Assembly (NCBI GenBank): GCA_039105265.1
Contig: JAPFFF010000008.1
Coordinates: forward strand, 4,526,001-4,590,000
Length of the DNA: 64,000 nt
From: Tritrichomonas musculus
Taxonomy: Eukaryota > Parabasalia > Tritrichomonadida > Tritrichomonadidae
Direction: 5' to 3'
Made by a program: the position numbers and the translations under genes. Of this stretch, positions 8,954-17,945 are shown one piece after another. Numbering within the stretch: the stretch's first letter is position 1; the number at the start of each line of letters is the position of its first letter. The notes beneath the pieces are model-generated. The model was not told the DNA's origin. It saw only the letters and a list, made by a program, of their open reading frames with translations, and made no database searches.

Positions 8954-10405
8954 ATGAATGTAAATACTTCTTCAACATCTCCATTATTGAAATCAAGCCA
9001 AGATGTGATTGAACTCAGATTTTGCGAAAATACAGATCCTCTTACTGTATCAATTCCATCGGGATTCACTCCTCATGCTTTAAATTCAACACTTGCATCT
9101 TTATATGATTTTGGCCCGACTGCATCTTTTTCACTTTTAAATGACAAAGTTCTGCCGAATCGTATAGATTTGACTGCAACCGATGCTTTTATTTCAGATG
9201 CCTCAGGAAAGAGCTTTTTATTAACCGTCAAACAAGATGTTCCAGATATTGATGAAAGATACGACATGTTTGTAAAAAAAGGTAAGCGCATACAGCCAGG
9301 TTTGGCATGCAATCAATTCTATTTACTTGTATCTGGAGAAAAAAAATATAATTCATATTTTTTTACGTTATATCTTCAAAGATTTTTAACTCGCGCTATT
9401 CTTGATATAATCAACAATCGTGTATCGCCTCTTGCTAAATCTCTTGTATATTATTTAAGTCCACAAGCTCCAACAACAATATTTCAAAAACAAGTCGTTA
9501 CAAATGCTCTTATTGATGTTTTTACTGAATCTTTTGGAGATTCTTGTCTTTGGGAAACAAATCAACCACCAAATACACTGCCTATATGGAAAAGATTAAT
9601 TGGTTTTTTATCTGCTCTTATAGCAAAAAGAGAAATTAGTTTCATAAGTATTAAAAAAGCAATTGAGCCTTTTCAACCATCCAAAGTATCAGAATCATTA
9701 TGTATTGAATTAGCAAACGCCTTGAGAATGATGATGGTTGATAGTGAAGTTTTGTCAATTATTTCAGAAATGTTTCCCGATAAATTTTTCATAAACTGCT
9801 TTACAAAAAAAGTAAAGCTTTTCAATATTTTATTGACTGGTGATTTTCCGCCAATCTTGCCATTTGTCACAATTACATGCTTAGTTGATTTCTCACTTAA
9901 AGGTAAGATGTCTATTGATGGAACAAAAGAAATTATTAAGCAAATTGGTCATCCTGGCTTATTTGCTTCAAAAAGAATCATTAAAGCAGTCATTGATCCT
10001 ATAATGAACTATATATTTAATAAAATTTTAGCCAATGACGTGCCATACCTCGAAATGACAAAGACTCAACTTGATAATATAATGGAAACTCTTAATAGCA
10101 TGGTACCAATCCTTAAAGCTTCAATTTTCATGAGGCCTATTCAATACTATACGCTCATAAGAATTCAGAAAATTATGGAAAAGCATGGATTTGAACCAAA
10201 AGGTCTTGTTTTTGTTTTATTCTCTTTCCTTTATGATCATGAGATTATTCATCCAGATGTTTACAATTTGTATGTGCAATCAAATAACTCCGATATGGCA
10301 GGAAGGAATTCTGTCTTGCTCGAAATCAACGCATACCTATTGACAATAATTCCAGGCCCATTCCCATCAATAAGCAAAGATACGCCACTTCCACCAAAGA
10401 AATAA
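8954..10405 (+). CDS. Unknown protein with beta-grasp-like N terminus and helical repeats
   Basis: A 483-residue protein I cannot name. Residues about 18-95 (VIELRFCENTDPLTVSIPSG...SFLLTVKQD) read like a ubiquitin/RBD-type beta-grasp domain. From about residue 110 to 460 the sequence is almost wholly alpha-helical with a spacing of hydrophobic residues like HEAT/ARM or MIF4G-type repeats (IWKRLIGFLSALIAKREIS, FVLFSFLYDHEIIHPDVYNL). The last helix block resembles W2/eIF5C ends of translation factors, and the overall order (RBD then ARM) resembles ELMO or formin N-terminal regions, but neither assignment is firm. The tail DTPLPPKK is short and basic. It shares a 42-bp divergent promoter with the TRIC-like gene. 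Confidence 0.7.
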   Translation: MNVNTSSTSPLLKSSQDVIELRFCENTDPLTVSIPSGFTPHALNSTLASLYDFGPTASFSLLNDKVLPNRIDLTATDAFISDASGKSFLLTVKQDVPDIDERYDMFVKKGKRIQPGLACNQFYLLVSGEKKYNSYFFTLYLQRFLTRAILDIINNRVSPLAKSLVYYLSPQAPTTIFQKQVVTNALIDVFTESFGDSCLWETNQPPNTLPIWKRLIGFLSALIAKREISFISIKKAIEPFQPSKVSESLCIELANALRMMMVDSEVLSIISEMFPDKFFINCFTKKVKLFNILLTGDFPPILPFVTITCLVDFSLKGKMSIDGTKEIIKQIGHPGLFASKRIIKAVIDPIMNYIFNKILANDVPYLEMTKTQLDNIMETLNSMVPILKASIFMRPIQYYTLIRIQKIMEKHGFEPKGLVFVLFSFLYDHEIIHPDVYNLYVQSNNSDMAGRNSVLLEINAYLLTIIPGPFPSISKDTPLPPKK

Positions 10406-10541
10406 TTACGATCCTATTGAAATGTTATTAATTGTACTAATAAATTAAAACTATCTAAATTATTTATTTATATTTCGATTTTAATTTAAAAAAAAAAAAG
10501 TAAAATATAAAAAAAAACGGACATTCTATTTCTAAACATAT

Positions 10542-10640
10542 ATGAGAGAATATCAAAGAGACTTGATCATTCTAGAAGCTCTTTTTGCGCTCGCACTAGC
10601 GTATTGCCTTATCCGTATTGCATGGGCAGAAGAACTTTAA
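10542..10640 (+). CDS. 32-residue single-pass membrane microprotein (candidate gene)
   Basis: A short open frame from the ATG at 10542 to the TAA at 10638-10640. It has a charged N terminus (MREYQRD), one long hydrophobic helix (LIILEALFALALAYCLIRIA, about 20 residues) and a short acidic tail (WAEEL). The DNA here is clearly richer in G+C than the flanking AT tracts, and the difference begins and ends with the reading frame. Upstream at 10516-10524 lies AACGGACAT, which also occurs twice near 40,775-40,806 upstream of the CARMIL-like gene. The size and shape recall tiny membrane subunits such as Ost4 or small Tom proteins, but I see no diagnostic residues, so the function is unknown. A structured RNA is the main alternative. 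Confidence 0.5.
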   Translation: MREYQRDLIILEALFALALAYCLIRIAWAEEL

Positions 10641-10937
10641 TAGATATCTATTTTCAGTTTAAATTCAATGTTATTATTATAATTTGCTCCAATTTTTGCC
10701 ATAGAGTTATTGTACTTTAATAAAAAGATTTTTCTTTAATTATTATATACGGTTTTTCACCAAAAAGATTTTTTGGAATGTCATATTAATTTTATTGTAT
10801 TAAAGTTTTTAGCTTATTCCTATTTTAAAGAATATATTATTTAGGTAATGATTGATTTGTTAAAAGTATAAAAATACAAGTAATATTTTTATATAAAGAT
10901 ATATAATATTTATAAAGAACAAGGTTAACAAACTAAA

Positions 10938-11414
10938 TTAGAAAAAAACCGAAGATATCGATTCTGTTGGAGATCTTAAAACAGCTTCGCTGCGGTCTTT
11001 GAAAAAACTATCATCAAAATTTTTCATCATTTTCAAATCTAAAGGCTTTAAAGCGATTTCAATGCCTGATTCAAACATACTTAAGGCAAATGATTGAATG
11101 GCACCAGATGCAGCTTGTTTTGTCATATCAGCAGTGCCATTTCTAATAGACATAATAGCACTTGAGGCTGCGCCAGTAATAATACTTTGTAAAATTTTGC
11201 TTTCAACTTTTTCTTGCACAATCGGTTCAATCAAAGTATTTAGTATTGACCAAAGTGCCATTGTAACGCCATCAGATTTCGAATTCTGTTTAAATTCATG
11301 ATAAAAATCGCTTATTTCTTTTCCAGAAGGAGCTTTAAAGACTGCATGATATAATGAAGAAATAGTTGCAATTCCTTGACCTGAAATAAATCCAATACCA
11401 GCTTTTTTAATCAT
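10938..11414 (-). CDS. Tim17/Tim22/Tim23 family protein (hydrogenosomal translocase-type)
   Basis: A 158-residue protein with the Tim17-family core: an N-terminal glycine-containing helix (KKAGIGFISGQGIATISS), then KILQSIITGAASSAIMSIRNG, which is the family's G-x3-G/A-x-x-S-I-R-N-G type signature, and a following small-residue helix (ASGAIQSFALSMF). These proteins form the inner-membrane channel or lateral gate of mitochondrial protein import; in trichomonads the organelle is the hydrogenosome (inference from the lineage). The ATG at 11412-11414 opens with Lys-Lys and a hydrophobic segment. A presequence is not apparent. The short C-terminal tail is hydrophilic and ends SVFF. Confidence 0.7.
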   Translation of the reverse strand: MIKKAGIGFISGQGIATISSLYHAVFKAPSGKEISDFYHEFKQNSKSDGVTMALWSILNTLIEPIVQEKVESKILQSIITGAASSAIMSIRNGTADMTKQAASGAIQSFALSMFESGIEIALKPLDLKMMKNFDDSFFKDRSEAVLRSPTESISSVFF

Positions 11415-11608
11415 TTATATTTTTGTTTACACATTTATCGTACTATTCAAAATACATTTTGTTTATTTCCACAAATCATACTTCAAAAAAACTTTTAATA
11501 TTGTGTTAATTTCACCATATATTTCCATTATTTAAATTTTTTAACTCAACACCATAAATAAGCATTTAGATTATTTTGAATATTATAATTTATAACAATA
11601 TCGTTATA

Positions 11609-11671
11609 ATAACTGTATGAATCCATTTGTATTATGATTATTATATTTTGATAACTGTATGAATCCATTTG
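11609..11671. repeat. 21-bp direct repeat, 42-bp period
   Basis: The 21 bases beginning ATAACTGTATGAATCC at 11609-11629 recur exactly at 11651-11671. The intervening 21 bp are unrelated AT-rich sequence. This is either a small tandem duplication or a leftover of an insertion/excision event. Confidence 0.8.
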
Positions 11672-12116
11672 GGAAAAGTTATTTTATCCAATTTAAAATT
11701 TTGAGAATTAAAATATTCAAAATACATTATATTATTATTTCCTCCAAAGCCTATAAAAGAAAATACAAGAAATTATATGGTTGATATCTTCATTATTTTT
11801 ATAATTATTATTATTTCGAATCATTATTTTATCTTTGTCAGATTTATCAATGAAATTATATTTATCATTCTTTCTTATAATAAAAGAAAACTTTGAAATG
11901 AGTTTCATTTTATTTTAAAAAAAGATCGTTCATGACATTATGGTCTTTAACAAAATAATTTATTTAATTTGATATAAAAAAAAATTATATAAAATAAGCA
12001 TTAAAAATGGATATTCCATGTATTTGATTATAATTTCATTCTATATTTCAATTTTGATTTCTATTAATATTATTTGAAAAAATTCAATAATTTTGTGAAC
12101 TTTTCAATATGTTTTC

Positions 12117-12326
12117 TAAACCTTGTTCAAAAAACATTACCTCCCTCTCAATTTAAAATAATCATATCTTTATATTTTAAATATGAATTAATTTTTTATA
12201 ATTTAATTAATATTATGATAATTATATAATATATTATTACTGAAGAATAATGCAATTAAATTGTTTGATAAAAAAGATAAAATGATTTAAAATTTGATAT
12301 GGAGGTAAAGTTTTTTGAACTCAGTT
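12117..12326. mobile_element. MITE-like element with about 55-bp imperfect terminal inverted repeats
   Basis: The segment 12125-12144 (GTTCAAAAAACATTACCTCC) is repeated in inverted form at 12301-12320 with one difference. The similarity extends outward to a TAAAC word on each side and inward for about 30 more bases (TCAA-TTTAAA-TCATA/T-TCTTT), so the two ends align over roughly 55 bp at about 80 percent by eye. The whole unit is about 210 bp and has no coding capacity. That is the build of a miniature inverted-repeat transposable element. I could not see a convincing target-site duplication. It lies about 320 bp upstream of the ankyrin gene. Confidence 0.6.
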
Positions 12327-12632
12327 TATACGTTTATTAAATATCAATTGATATTTAATATCTTTTATCAAATCATTTCACATCTCTTAAATTATTTATA
12401 AAATTGCAAAATCATGAAACAATCAATAAAGATTGCCATTATCTGCACTCTAGTTTTTTTTTTAGTTTTTTTCATTTTCAATATTTGTTTATTTTATTTG
12501 TTTGAAAATTGAAAAAAATGTCAAAATCTTTAAAATATTTTTCATTTGTTATCTTTCATTATTTCACCATGATTTAATTATTTTCTCAATTTATCATCGT
12601 AATACTCAAAAAGTCTAAAATTAAAATCTTCG

Positions 12633-12637
12633 TCATA
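12633..12637 (+). promoter_or_regulatory. Initiator-like TCATA upstream of the ankyrin gene
   Basis: CG-TCATA stands 12 bases before the ATG at 12649. It fits the Trichomonas initiator consensus TCA(+1)YW and its usual position close to the start codon. The same CGTCATA string is found just upstream of the gene starting at 21956 on the other strand. Confidence 0.5.
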
Positions 12638-12648
12638 AAACTAAAAAC

Positions 12649-14499
12649 ATGTCCTCTATGTTCTCGCAACAACAACAAAGAGAAATCAAAAAAATTAAAA
12701 AATTACAAAACTGTTTAAATAATATTAATATTTCGAATGTTTACAAAACCAAAGACTTCATCGTAGCCAATGGATTTTTAGATTCAAACGAAGGGCGATT
12801 AGAAGTTGTTAATAATTTAATTAACGCATCAGATATTCGGCCTCTTTCTATATCAATGTTAGCAAATTTAGCCAGAGATTTAATTTCAGTTGAAGAAGAT
12901 CTATTAGACACAATATTGAAGAGAGTATTCGAGCCCATTCCAGAAACATATAATGATATGTTTTCAAAGTCAATTGATCTCAAATTTTTGAGAAGATGCA
13001 TGGATAAAGGCGTTTTCACATTTGAAGAAATTAAATGTGAAATGAAAATTTTCCGAGAGCAATATCCGAATCATAAAACTTTTCTTCTCACATTCTTTTG
13101 TTGGTTCGCGCCAGAGATGGATAGTCAAATGTTTGAAGAATATTATTCATTAATGAATGAACAAATTATAATGAAAAAATGTCCAGGTTTTCTTATTGAT
13201 TTTGCTTCAGATTTCCCCAAATTACGAAGAAATGGATGGAAATTATTTAGAGAAAGAGTTAAGTACGGTCACTTCATGGATACTCTTCCTTATTTGATTA
13301 AATATGATAAAATCGAAACTTTTTCAATGTATGCAAATAAACCCAAATTCAATATTGATCAAAACATAATTTCTTCAATATATGAACCTTCAAAAATACT
13401 AAGAGAAGGAGCCCCTCTCATACATCTTGCTGCCTTTTATGGTTCAATTCATTGTTTCAAATTTTTATTATTAAATGGCGCCAATCTTCAACTCCGCACA
13501 GATTCAAACAGAAGGCTGGCTCAATATGCAGTTGCTGGTGGTAATAGTGAAATCGTGAGAATTTGTGAACAAAAGCAACTTGATTTTTCAAGAACTTTAT
13601 TTGTAGCAACGTTATTCCATCAAAACAAAATTTTCAATTGGATAAAAGACAGTAGAAATTATCCCATAGATGAGAGAGATCAAGGACTCGGAACGCCATT
13701 TCATCAGGCTGTCGTTGGTTACAATATGAAAATGATGTATGATTTAATACAAAACGAAGGAATTGATCCAAACATCGTTGATCAAAAGAAGCGTACACCT
13801 CTTCATTATGCAGCATTAAATAACTCAACAAGTTCGATCAAGTTTCTTTTATCCCTCAAAAATATTAATCCAAATATTAGAGACAATTCAGACAATACTC
13901 CGTTTCATTATGCTTGCAAACATTGCCAAAAAGAAATAATTAATGAATTTTTAAAATGTTCTAAAGTTGATATTAACATACCGTGCAGATATAACGTAAC
14001 TCCACTCCATATCCTTGCTGAAAAAGATCATTTTGATGTTCTCCCGCAATTCCTCCAAATGGATGATTTGGTTTTCAATTGTTTGGATGATAAAGGACGC
14101 AGTCCACTTCATTATGCTGTTATTAATGAAAATGTGAAAGCAATCGAAGAATTATGTTCAAAGAAAGGTGTTAAAGTTAATATTACAGATAAAAATGGAA
14201 TGACTCCTCTTCATTTAGCTGTTATTAATGGTGAAATCAAAGTAATAAATGCTTTGTTGATTTCAAACGATATTGATATTAATGCCCAAAACGATAATTA
14301 TGAAACTCCCCTTCATTGTGCGGTAAGTAAATCATTTATGGATCCTAGTACTTATGTCAGAAAATTTGTCGTCGAAAGACTACTCAAAGTTAAAGGAATT
14401 CAAATTGATATTAAAAATAAAGACGGTCAAACACCCTTGTCATTGGCACAAAAGAATAAATTTTTTGAAATCGCTCGAAAAATTCAATTGGATGCTTAA
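12649..14499 (+). CDS. Ankyrin-repeat protein of the trichomonad type
   Basis: A 616-residue protein. Residues 1-250 form an all-helical, Ile/Leu/Phe-rich region like the N-terminal domain found before ankyrin repeats in many trichomonad proteins. From about residue 255 to the end there are nine or ten ankyrin repeats, with clear copies such as TPLHYAALNNSTSSIKFLL, SPLHYAVINENVKAIEELC and TPLHLAVINGEIKVINALL, each followed by a D-x-N-x-x-D turn. The repeats make a protein-binding solenoid; the partner is unknown. No membrane segment or signal peptide is visible. Gln-rich start (MSSMFSQQQQREIKK). The start is the first ATG and has an initiator-like TCATA 12 bp upstream. Confidence 0.88.
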   Translation: MSSMFSQQQQREIKKIKKLQNCLNNINISNVYKTKDFIVANGFLDSNEGRLEVVNNLINASDIRPLSISMLANLARDLISVEEDLLDTILKRVFEPIPETYNDMFSKSIDLKFLRRCMDKGVFTFEEIKCEMKIFREQYPNHKTFLLTFFCWFAPEMDSQMFEEYYSLMNEQIIMKKCPGFLIDFASDFPKLRRNGWKLFRERVKYGHFMDTLPYLIKYDKIETFSMYANKPKFNIDQNIISSIYEPSKILREGAPLIHLAAFYGSIHCFKFLLLNGANLQLRTDSNRRLAQYAVAGGNSEIVRICEQKQLDFSRTLFVATLFHQNKIFNWIKDSRNYPIDERDQGLGTPFHQAVVGYNMKMMYDLIQNEGIDPNIVDQKKRTPLHYAALNNSTSSIKFLLSLKNINPNIRDNSDNTPFHYACKHCQKEIINEFLKCSKVDINIPCRYNVTPLHILAEKDHFDVLPQFLQMDDLVFNCLDDKGRSPLHYAVINENVKAIEELCSKKGVKVNITDKNGMTPLHLAVINGEIKVINALLISNDIDINAQNDNYETPLHCAVSKSFMDPSTYVRKFVVERLLKVKGIQIDIKNKDGQTPLSLAQKNKFFEIARKIQLDA

Positions 14500-14655
14500 T
14501 CCAAAAGGTATCTTTTTTATTTTATATTTTTAAAAATTTATGTATTTGATAATTTTTTTTTTTTTGTTTTTGTTTTACTATTATTGTTATTATTGGAAAA
14601 AATGAATTTTTCATAGCCCACAAACATGATTTTGGTTTATTTATTTAAGTACATT

Positions 14656-15165
14656 TCAAAGATAGTCTATTGATTTACTTACACTATCTCTAACTTTTTG
14701 TTCATATACTTTTTTATTATGTTGAAAATCACGATTTGCAGGAATATTTAATGGGGATTCTGGATTTGGACTTTGTAACATAGATAAAACTGAAAGAACA
14801 ATCGATTCAACTGTATGAATAGGATTCCATCGTTCACTTGCTGATTCTTGTGGGTTAAGTTCATCAACACCTGGATCATGTAATATTGATATGCAAACAT
14901 CGCCTGTTTTGGAGTCGATATTTGGATGCCACATTGGGCATTTGAAAACCATTTTTGGTGGCGAAAGTGGAAAGTCTTCTGGAAATGTGAGTTCAGCTGG
15001 GAAAAATCCTCCATAGAAAATTGTATCTTCGACTCCATTAATGATTAAACGCCAATGAAAAGGATTGTTTTCGATTAGTCCGCAATTGAAGTATGGTGAT
15101 GGATTAGATCGATAACCTCTATACATTTTCATTATAATTCGAGTTGCAGATTGTCTGCCTTTCAT
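14656..15165 (-). CDS. Ubiquitin-conjugating enzyme E2, UBE2G/Ubc7 type (copy 1)
   Basis: A 169-residue E2. The UBC fold is clear: helix 1 (SATRIIMKMYRGY), HPN motif at residues 80-82, active Cys91 in DVCISILHDPG, and the UBE2G-type acidic insertion after the active site (DPGVDELNPQESASERW) followed by VESIVLSVLSMLQSPNPESPLN. This insertion marks the G/Cdc34-R class, whose UBE2G2/Ubc7 members make K48 chains in ER-associated degradation. The ATG is at 15163-15165. The central part is nearly identical in DNA to the gene at 22215-22742, while both ends differ. The position usually occupied by Tyr/Gly before the loop shows FYGGFFPAEL, an extra aromatic compared with copy 2. Confidence 0.92.
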   Translation of the reverse strand: MKGRQSATRIIMKMYRGYRSNPSPYFNCGLIENNPFHWRLIINGVEDTIFYGGFFPAELTFPEDFPLSPPKMVFKCPMWHPNIDSKTGDVCISILHDPGVDELNPQESASERWNPIHTVESIVLSVLSMLQSPNPESPLNIPANRDFQHNKKVYEQKVRDSVSKSIDYL

Positions 15166-15417
15166 TTTATAAAATTTTTTCTATTAAAACTTTTTAAAAG
15201 CTTGATTACTCAAAAAAAAAATAAAAACTTTGTCAATAGTTTATTTTGGAATAAAATAAAAGATTTGATGAAAAGAGTTAGAATTTATTAAATAGAATTT
15301 GAATTTATTTGTTTTTGAGTAAATTATTAATTTTAAACAGATATGATCAAATATGGTCTGAATTTTTTGCATAACGACCGTTACAAATTTTAACACTAAA
15401 TAGATTTTGCAAATTAA

Positions 15418-17328
15418 ATGACAAAGATATATAAAAACAAAATACTTGCTGAGTACACTCGCGAAGAGCTTGAAGAAGAGTTTCTCAAAAATTGCGAAAT
15501 TTTAGATTCCAGAGCATCTCAAATAATCCAACTCGAACAAAAAGCGCAATATTTATCTTCCCGCCTTTCACGTCTTACGCAAGATATTGATGATCCAACA
15601 AGAACCAGAAACAGATTCACAGGAAGCCAAGCCCCTTCAGCATTTCATCAATCACAAATGAACGTTCGTGAATTGCAGAATCATATAGCCGCATTTCAAC
15701 GAGAGCTTGGTCAATTGCAAGTTCAACGTGATAATATTGCTCGCCAGGTTAAATATTTCAAATCATTACAGAATTTTACAACTTATCGATCAAAATCAGT
15801 GAAATCATCGTCCAAAAACCAAGTAAGAACCAAGTTAGAGCGCGATGACATAAGAATTGAAGTTCAACAGCTTATAGACAAAAAGTCTGTTCCGCAAATG
15901 ATGAATCGACTTAACGCCACTGTAGCTGTTTTATCAGGTGACTACAAATCAGCAGAACAGCATTTAAGCGGTTTAATGAATTCTATAGGCGAAAGTATTG
16001 GTCTATATGAATGCCTTGAAAGGAGAAAGCAGCTTCGAGATCGTGAATCAAAAATAAGTCAACTTTCAAGCAAACTTGAAGAGCTGAAGCAAAGATATAA
16101 TGAAATGCTCCAAAGGCAAAGAGAGCAAGTTGATCAATACCAAGCAGAAGCAGATCAAAACAAGCAAAGAAATGCTGAAGTTATAAAACTTCGACGTGAA
16201 AAAGAAACTAGAGAAATGGAATCTGCAAAAATCGCTGAAATGCAAGTTATATTAGATGGTTTAAAAAGTGAAATTGAATTACTTGAAAATCAAAAAGCCA
16301 AATTGCAAGGCGATAATAATGAAAGACAGATGAGAGTTCAGACCCAAGTTCAAGATGCACTTGCTCAGTTGAGACTCGAAATCCAAGATCTCGAAGATAA
16401 GTGTAATGCTGTTCGACAAACAAACGAATCACTAGAAAAGCAAACGGTTGATCTCGAAGAAGCCAAAAATGAAGCTGCTAAACGAAGAGCAAATGCCGAA
16501 GAAAAATTCAAATCTCTCCAAGGTGATTATAAGAATGTTCTTGGAACATTCAATCGTATGGTTGATACATCAGATGAAACAGATCCATTTGAAGATCAGC
16601 GATTTGTAATCTTTTTGACTCAAATGGCGACAAAAGGATGGGATCCAGAGCATGTTAAACAATTATCTAGTGAAATTGATGAATTAACAGAACAACTTCA
16701 AAATTTGAAAGATAAAATATCTGAATATGAAGCAGCAGAAAGCCAGATGAACCAACGTATCTCAGCCAAAAGAGATGAAATATCAAGCCTTGAGGCATCA
16801 TTACGCGCTCTTGCAAATGACCTTGGTCAAAATTCGAGTGAAGATACTCGAGAGAAGCCGCAATATGTTGAAGGAGCAGAACATATCGAATTTACAGATG
16901 AAGATATTAACCAGATTGGAGAAGGTCAAACCGCTATCATTATTAATTTCAGAGACTTTAAATTGTCTCCTTCATTCATCGGAAAGAAACCTTCAAAAGT
17001 CTTTCTTATTATTGATTTCCTTGAACATAAATCTCAAACTGATTACGTTGATCCTACTAGTGATTCATTTAATAGCAGAATCTTTTTCGTTTGTAAAAAT
17101 GATTTTATTCTCAAAGCTTATTTAGAAAAAAGTGCTGTGCCTGTTCAACTATGCAGATCTCGAGATGATCAGGTTACTGAAGCCGGACAAACAGAATTAA
17201 ACCTTCTTCCATTTTTAGATAATTGCCTTAAATTTACATCGACTGTTAAAATATGGAACGAAACTGGTAAAGCAGTTGGAAAAGTTACATTTGAAGCTGC
17301 TCTTTACTCGCCTCTACAGCAAGCCTAA
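15418..17328 (+). CDS. Coiled-coil protein with C-terminal C2 domain, RPGRIP1-like
   Basis: A 636-residue protein. Residues 1-60 hold a helical start (YTREELEEEFLKNCEILDSR), 60-130 a less charged linker, and about 190-490 a long coiled coil rich in Glu, Gln and Lys. Residues about 500-632 form a beta-rich domain (TAIIINFRDFKLSPSFI, FLIIDFLEHKSQT, FNSRIFFVCKNDFILKAYL, EAGQTELNLLPFL, KIWNETGKAVGKVTFEAAL) that resembles the C2 domain of RPGRIP1/RPGRIP1L (NPHP8), where a DSFNF...V..D..FL..YL pattern occurs. Those proteins sit in the ciliary transition zone and mostly use C2 domains for protein rather than calcium binding; acidic calcium loops are not visible here either. A basal-body or transition-zone role is inference. 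An ACCGTTAC word lies about 45 bp before the ATG. Confidence 0.65.
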   Translation: MTKIYKNKILAEYTREELEEEFLKNCEILDSRASQIIQLEQKAQYLSSRLSRLTQDIDDPTRTRNRFTGSQAPSAFHQSQMNVRELQNHIAAFQRELGQLQVQRDNIARQVKYFKSLQNFTTYRSKSVKSSSKNQVRTKLERDDIRIEVQQLIDKKSVPQMMNRLNATVAVLSGDYKSAEQHLSGLMNSIGESIGLYECLERRKQLRDRESKISQLSSKLEELKQRYNEMLQRQREQVDQYQAEADQNKQRNAEVIKLRREKETREMESAKIAEMQVILDGLKSEIELLENQKAKLQGDNNERQMRVQTQVQDALAQLRLEIQDLEDKCNAVRQTNESLEKQTVDLEEAKNEAAKRRANAEEKFKSLQGDYKNVLGTFNRMVDTSDETDPFEDQRFVIFLTQMATKGWDPEHVKQLSSEIDELTEQLQNLKDKISEYEAAESQMNQRISAKRDEISSLEASLRALANDLGQNSSEDTREKPQYVEGAEHIEFTDEDINQIGEGQTAIIINFRDFKLSPSFIGKKPSKVFLIIDFLEHKSQTDYVDPTSDSFNSRIFFVCKNDFILKAYLEKSAVPVQLCRSRDDQVTEAGQTELNLLPFLDNCLKFTSTVKIWNETGKAVGKVTFEAALYSPLQQA

Positions 17329-17945
17329 ATGTTTATGATTATTGTAATTTTTTTTAATGTAATTTGATTTCTAGCACACACGTTTTATTTTTATTTAAAT
17401 GATAAATAATGTTTATGGTTTCACTCATTTGGATTTTTTTCTTTTTTAAATCAAATTTCATGGTGAACTTTTTGAATGCATATACGACCATATTCGTGAT
17501 GAAGCGTGACTACCTACGTGGGACGTCACAATTATTATCACTTTCATATTGGAATGTCATAGTCCAGTGTATTCTTTAGTACACTGGCCCCAAAAACCAA
17601 CAATTTAAGATTATTTATTTTTTTTTTTATCATGAATAATATATAATTATGTAAGATATGAAATATATCATTTTATGTTTGATGATCTAATTTGGTGATT
17701 GTATTCAATTTTGAAGATATTCTCGTTCGTAATTCTGTTAAAAAGAAAAGGAGAAAATGCTTATTTTCTTTCTTTCTTTCTTTTATTTCTGTATCCAACG
17801 ACTTATTCAACCAAAGCATTCTGCTGCACATTATTTATAAAAAAATAAGTTATTTGCCATTTAAATCTGTAGTAAGTTCTTCTTGAATGGCTGAATATGT
17901 ATTCAATTTTTTTTAAAAAAAAATTATAAACGTGCATATTTTTAA
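17329..17945. other. Intergenic region, 617 bp, containing a possible RNA
   Basis: Both flanking genes are on the plus strand. Most of the region is AT-rich. The exception is a G+C-richer island at about 17,478-17,590 with three hairpins, listed as a candidate non-coding RNA. I see no credible protein gene. Confidence 0.5.
17478..17590 (+). ncRNA. Candidate structured RNA with three hairpins (strand uncertain)
   Basis: This island stands out from AT-rich flanks by base composition. Three perfect stems are visible: ACGA/TCGT (17484-17497), GTGAC/GTCAC (17506-17529), and an 8-bp stem CCAGTGTA/TACACTGG with an 8-base loop (17564-17587) followed by CCCC and a run of A. An AATTATTATC word before the last hairpin is loosely like an Sm site, giving an snRNA-like order of Sm site then 3' hairpin, but no U1, U2, U4, U5 or U6 signature could be recognised. 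A 39-codon open frame crosses the island; its codons end in G or C much more often than in neighbouring genes, which argues against coding. Confidence 0.35.

Larger units (their letters stand above)
11415..12648. other. Gene-free spacer, 1.2 kb, with a repeat pair and a MITE-like element
   Basis: This divergent interval between the Tim17-type gene and the ankyrin gene has no visible gene. It contains a 21-bp direct repeat and a short element with terminal inverted repeats, both listed separately. The rest is AT-rich. Confidence 0.55.

Noticed and set aside
17460-17579. 39-codon open frame across the G+C island before 17,590
   Set aside because: Its codons end in G or C unlike neighbouring genes and the segment has strong hairpins; RNA is the better reading.
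17484-17600. 5S rRNA gene suggested by the word TACGACCATA
   Set aside because: The rest of the 5S sequence and its stems are absent; only the short word matches.
17692-17886. 64-codon plus-strand frame before the coiled-coil gene
   Set aside because: It has no ATG at its start (TTG), is AT-rich and shows no protein-like pattern.
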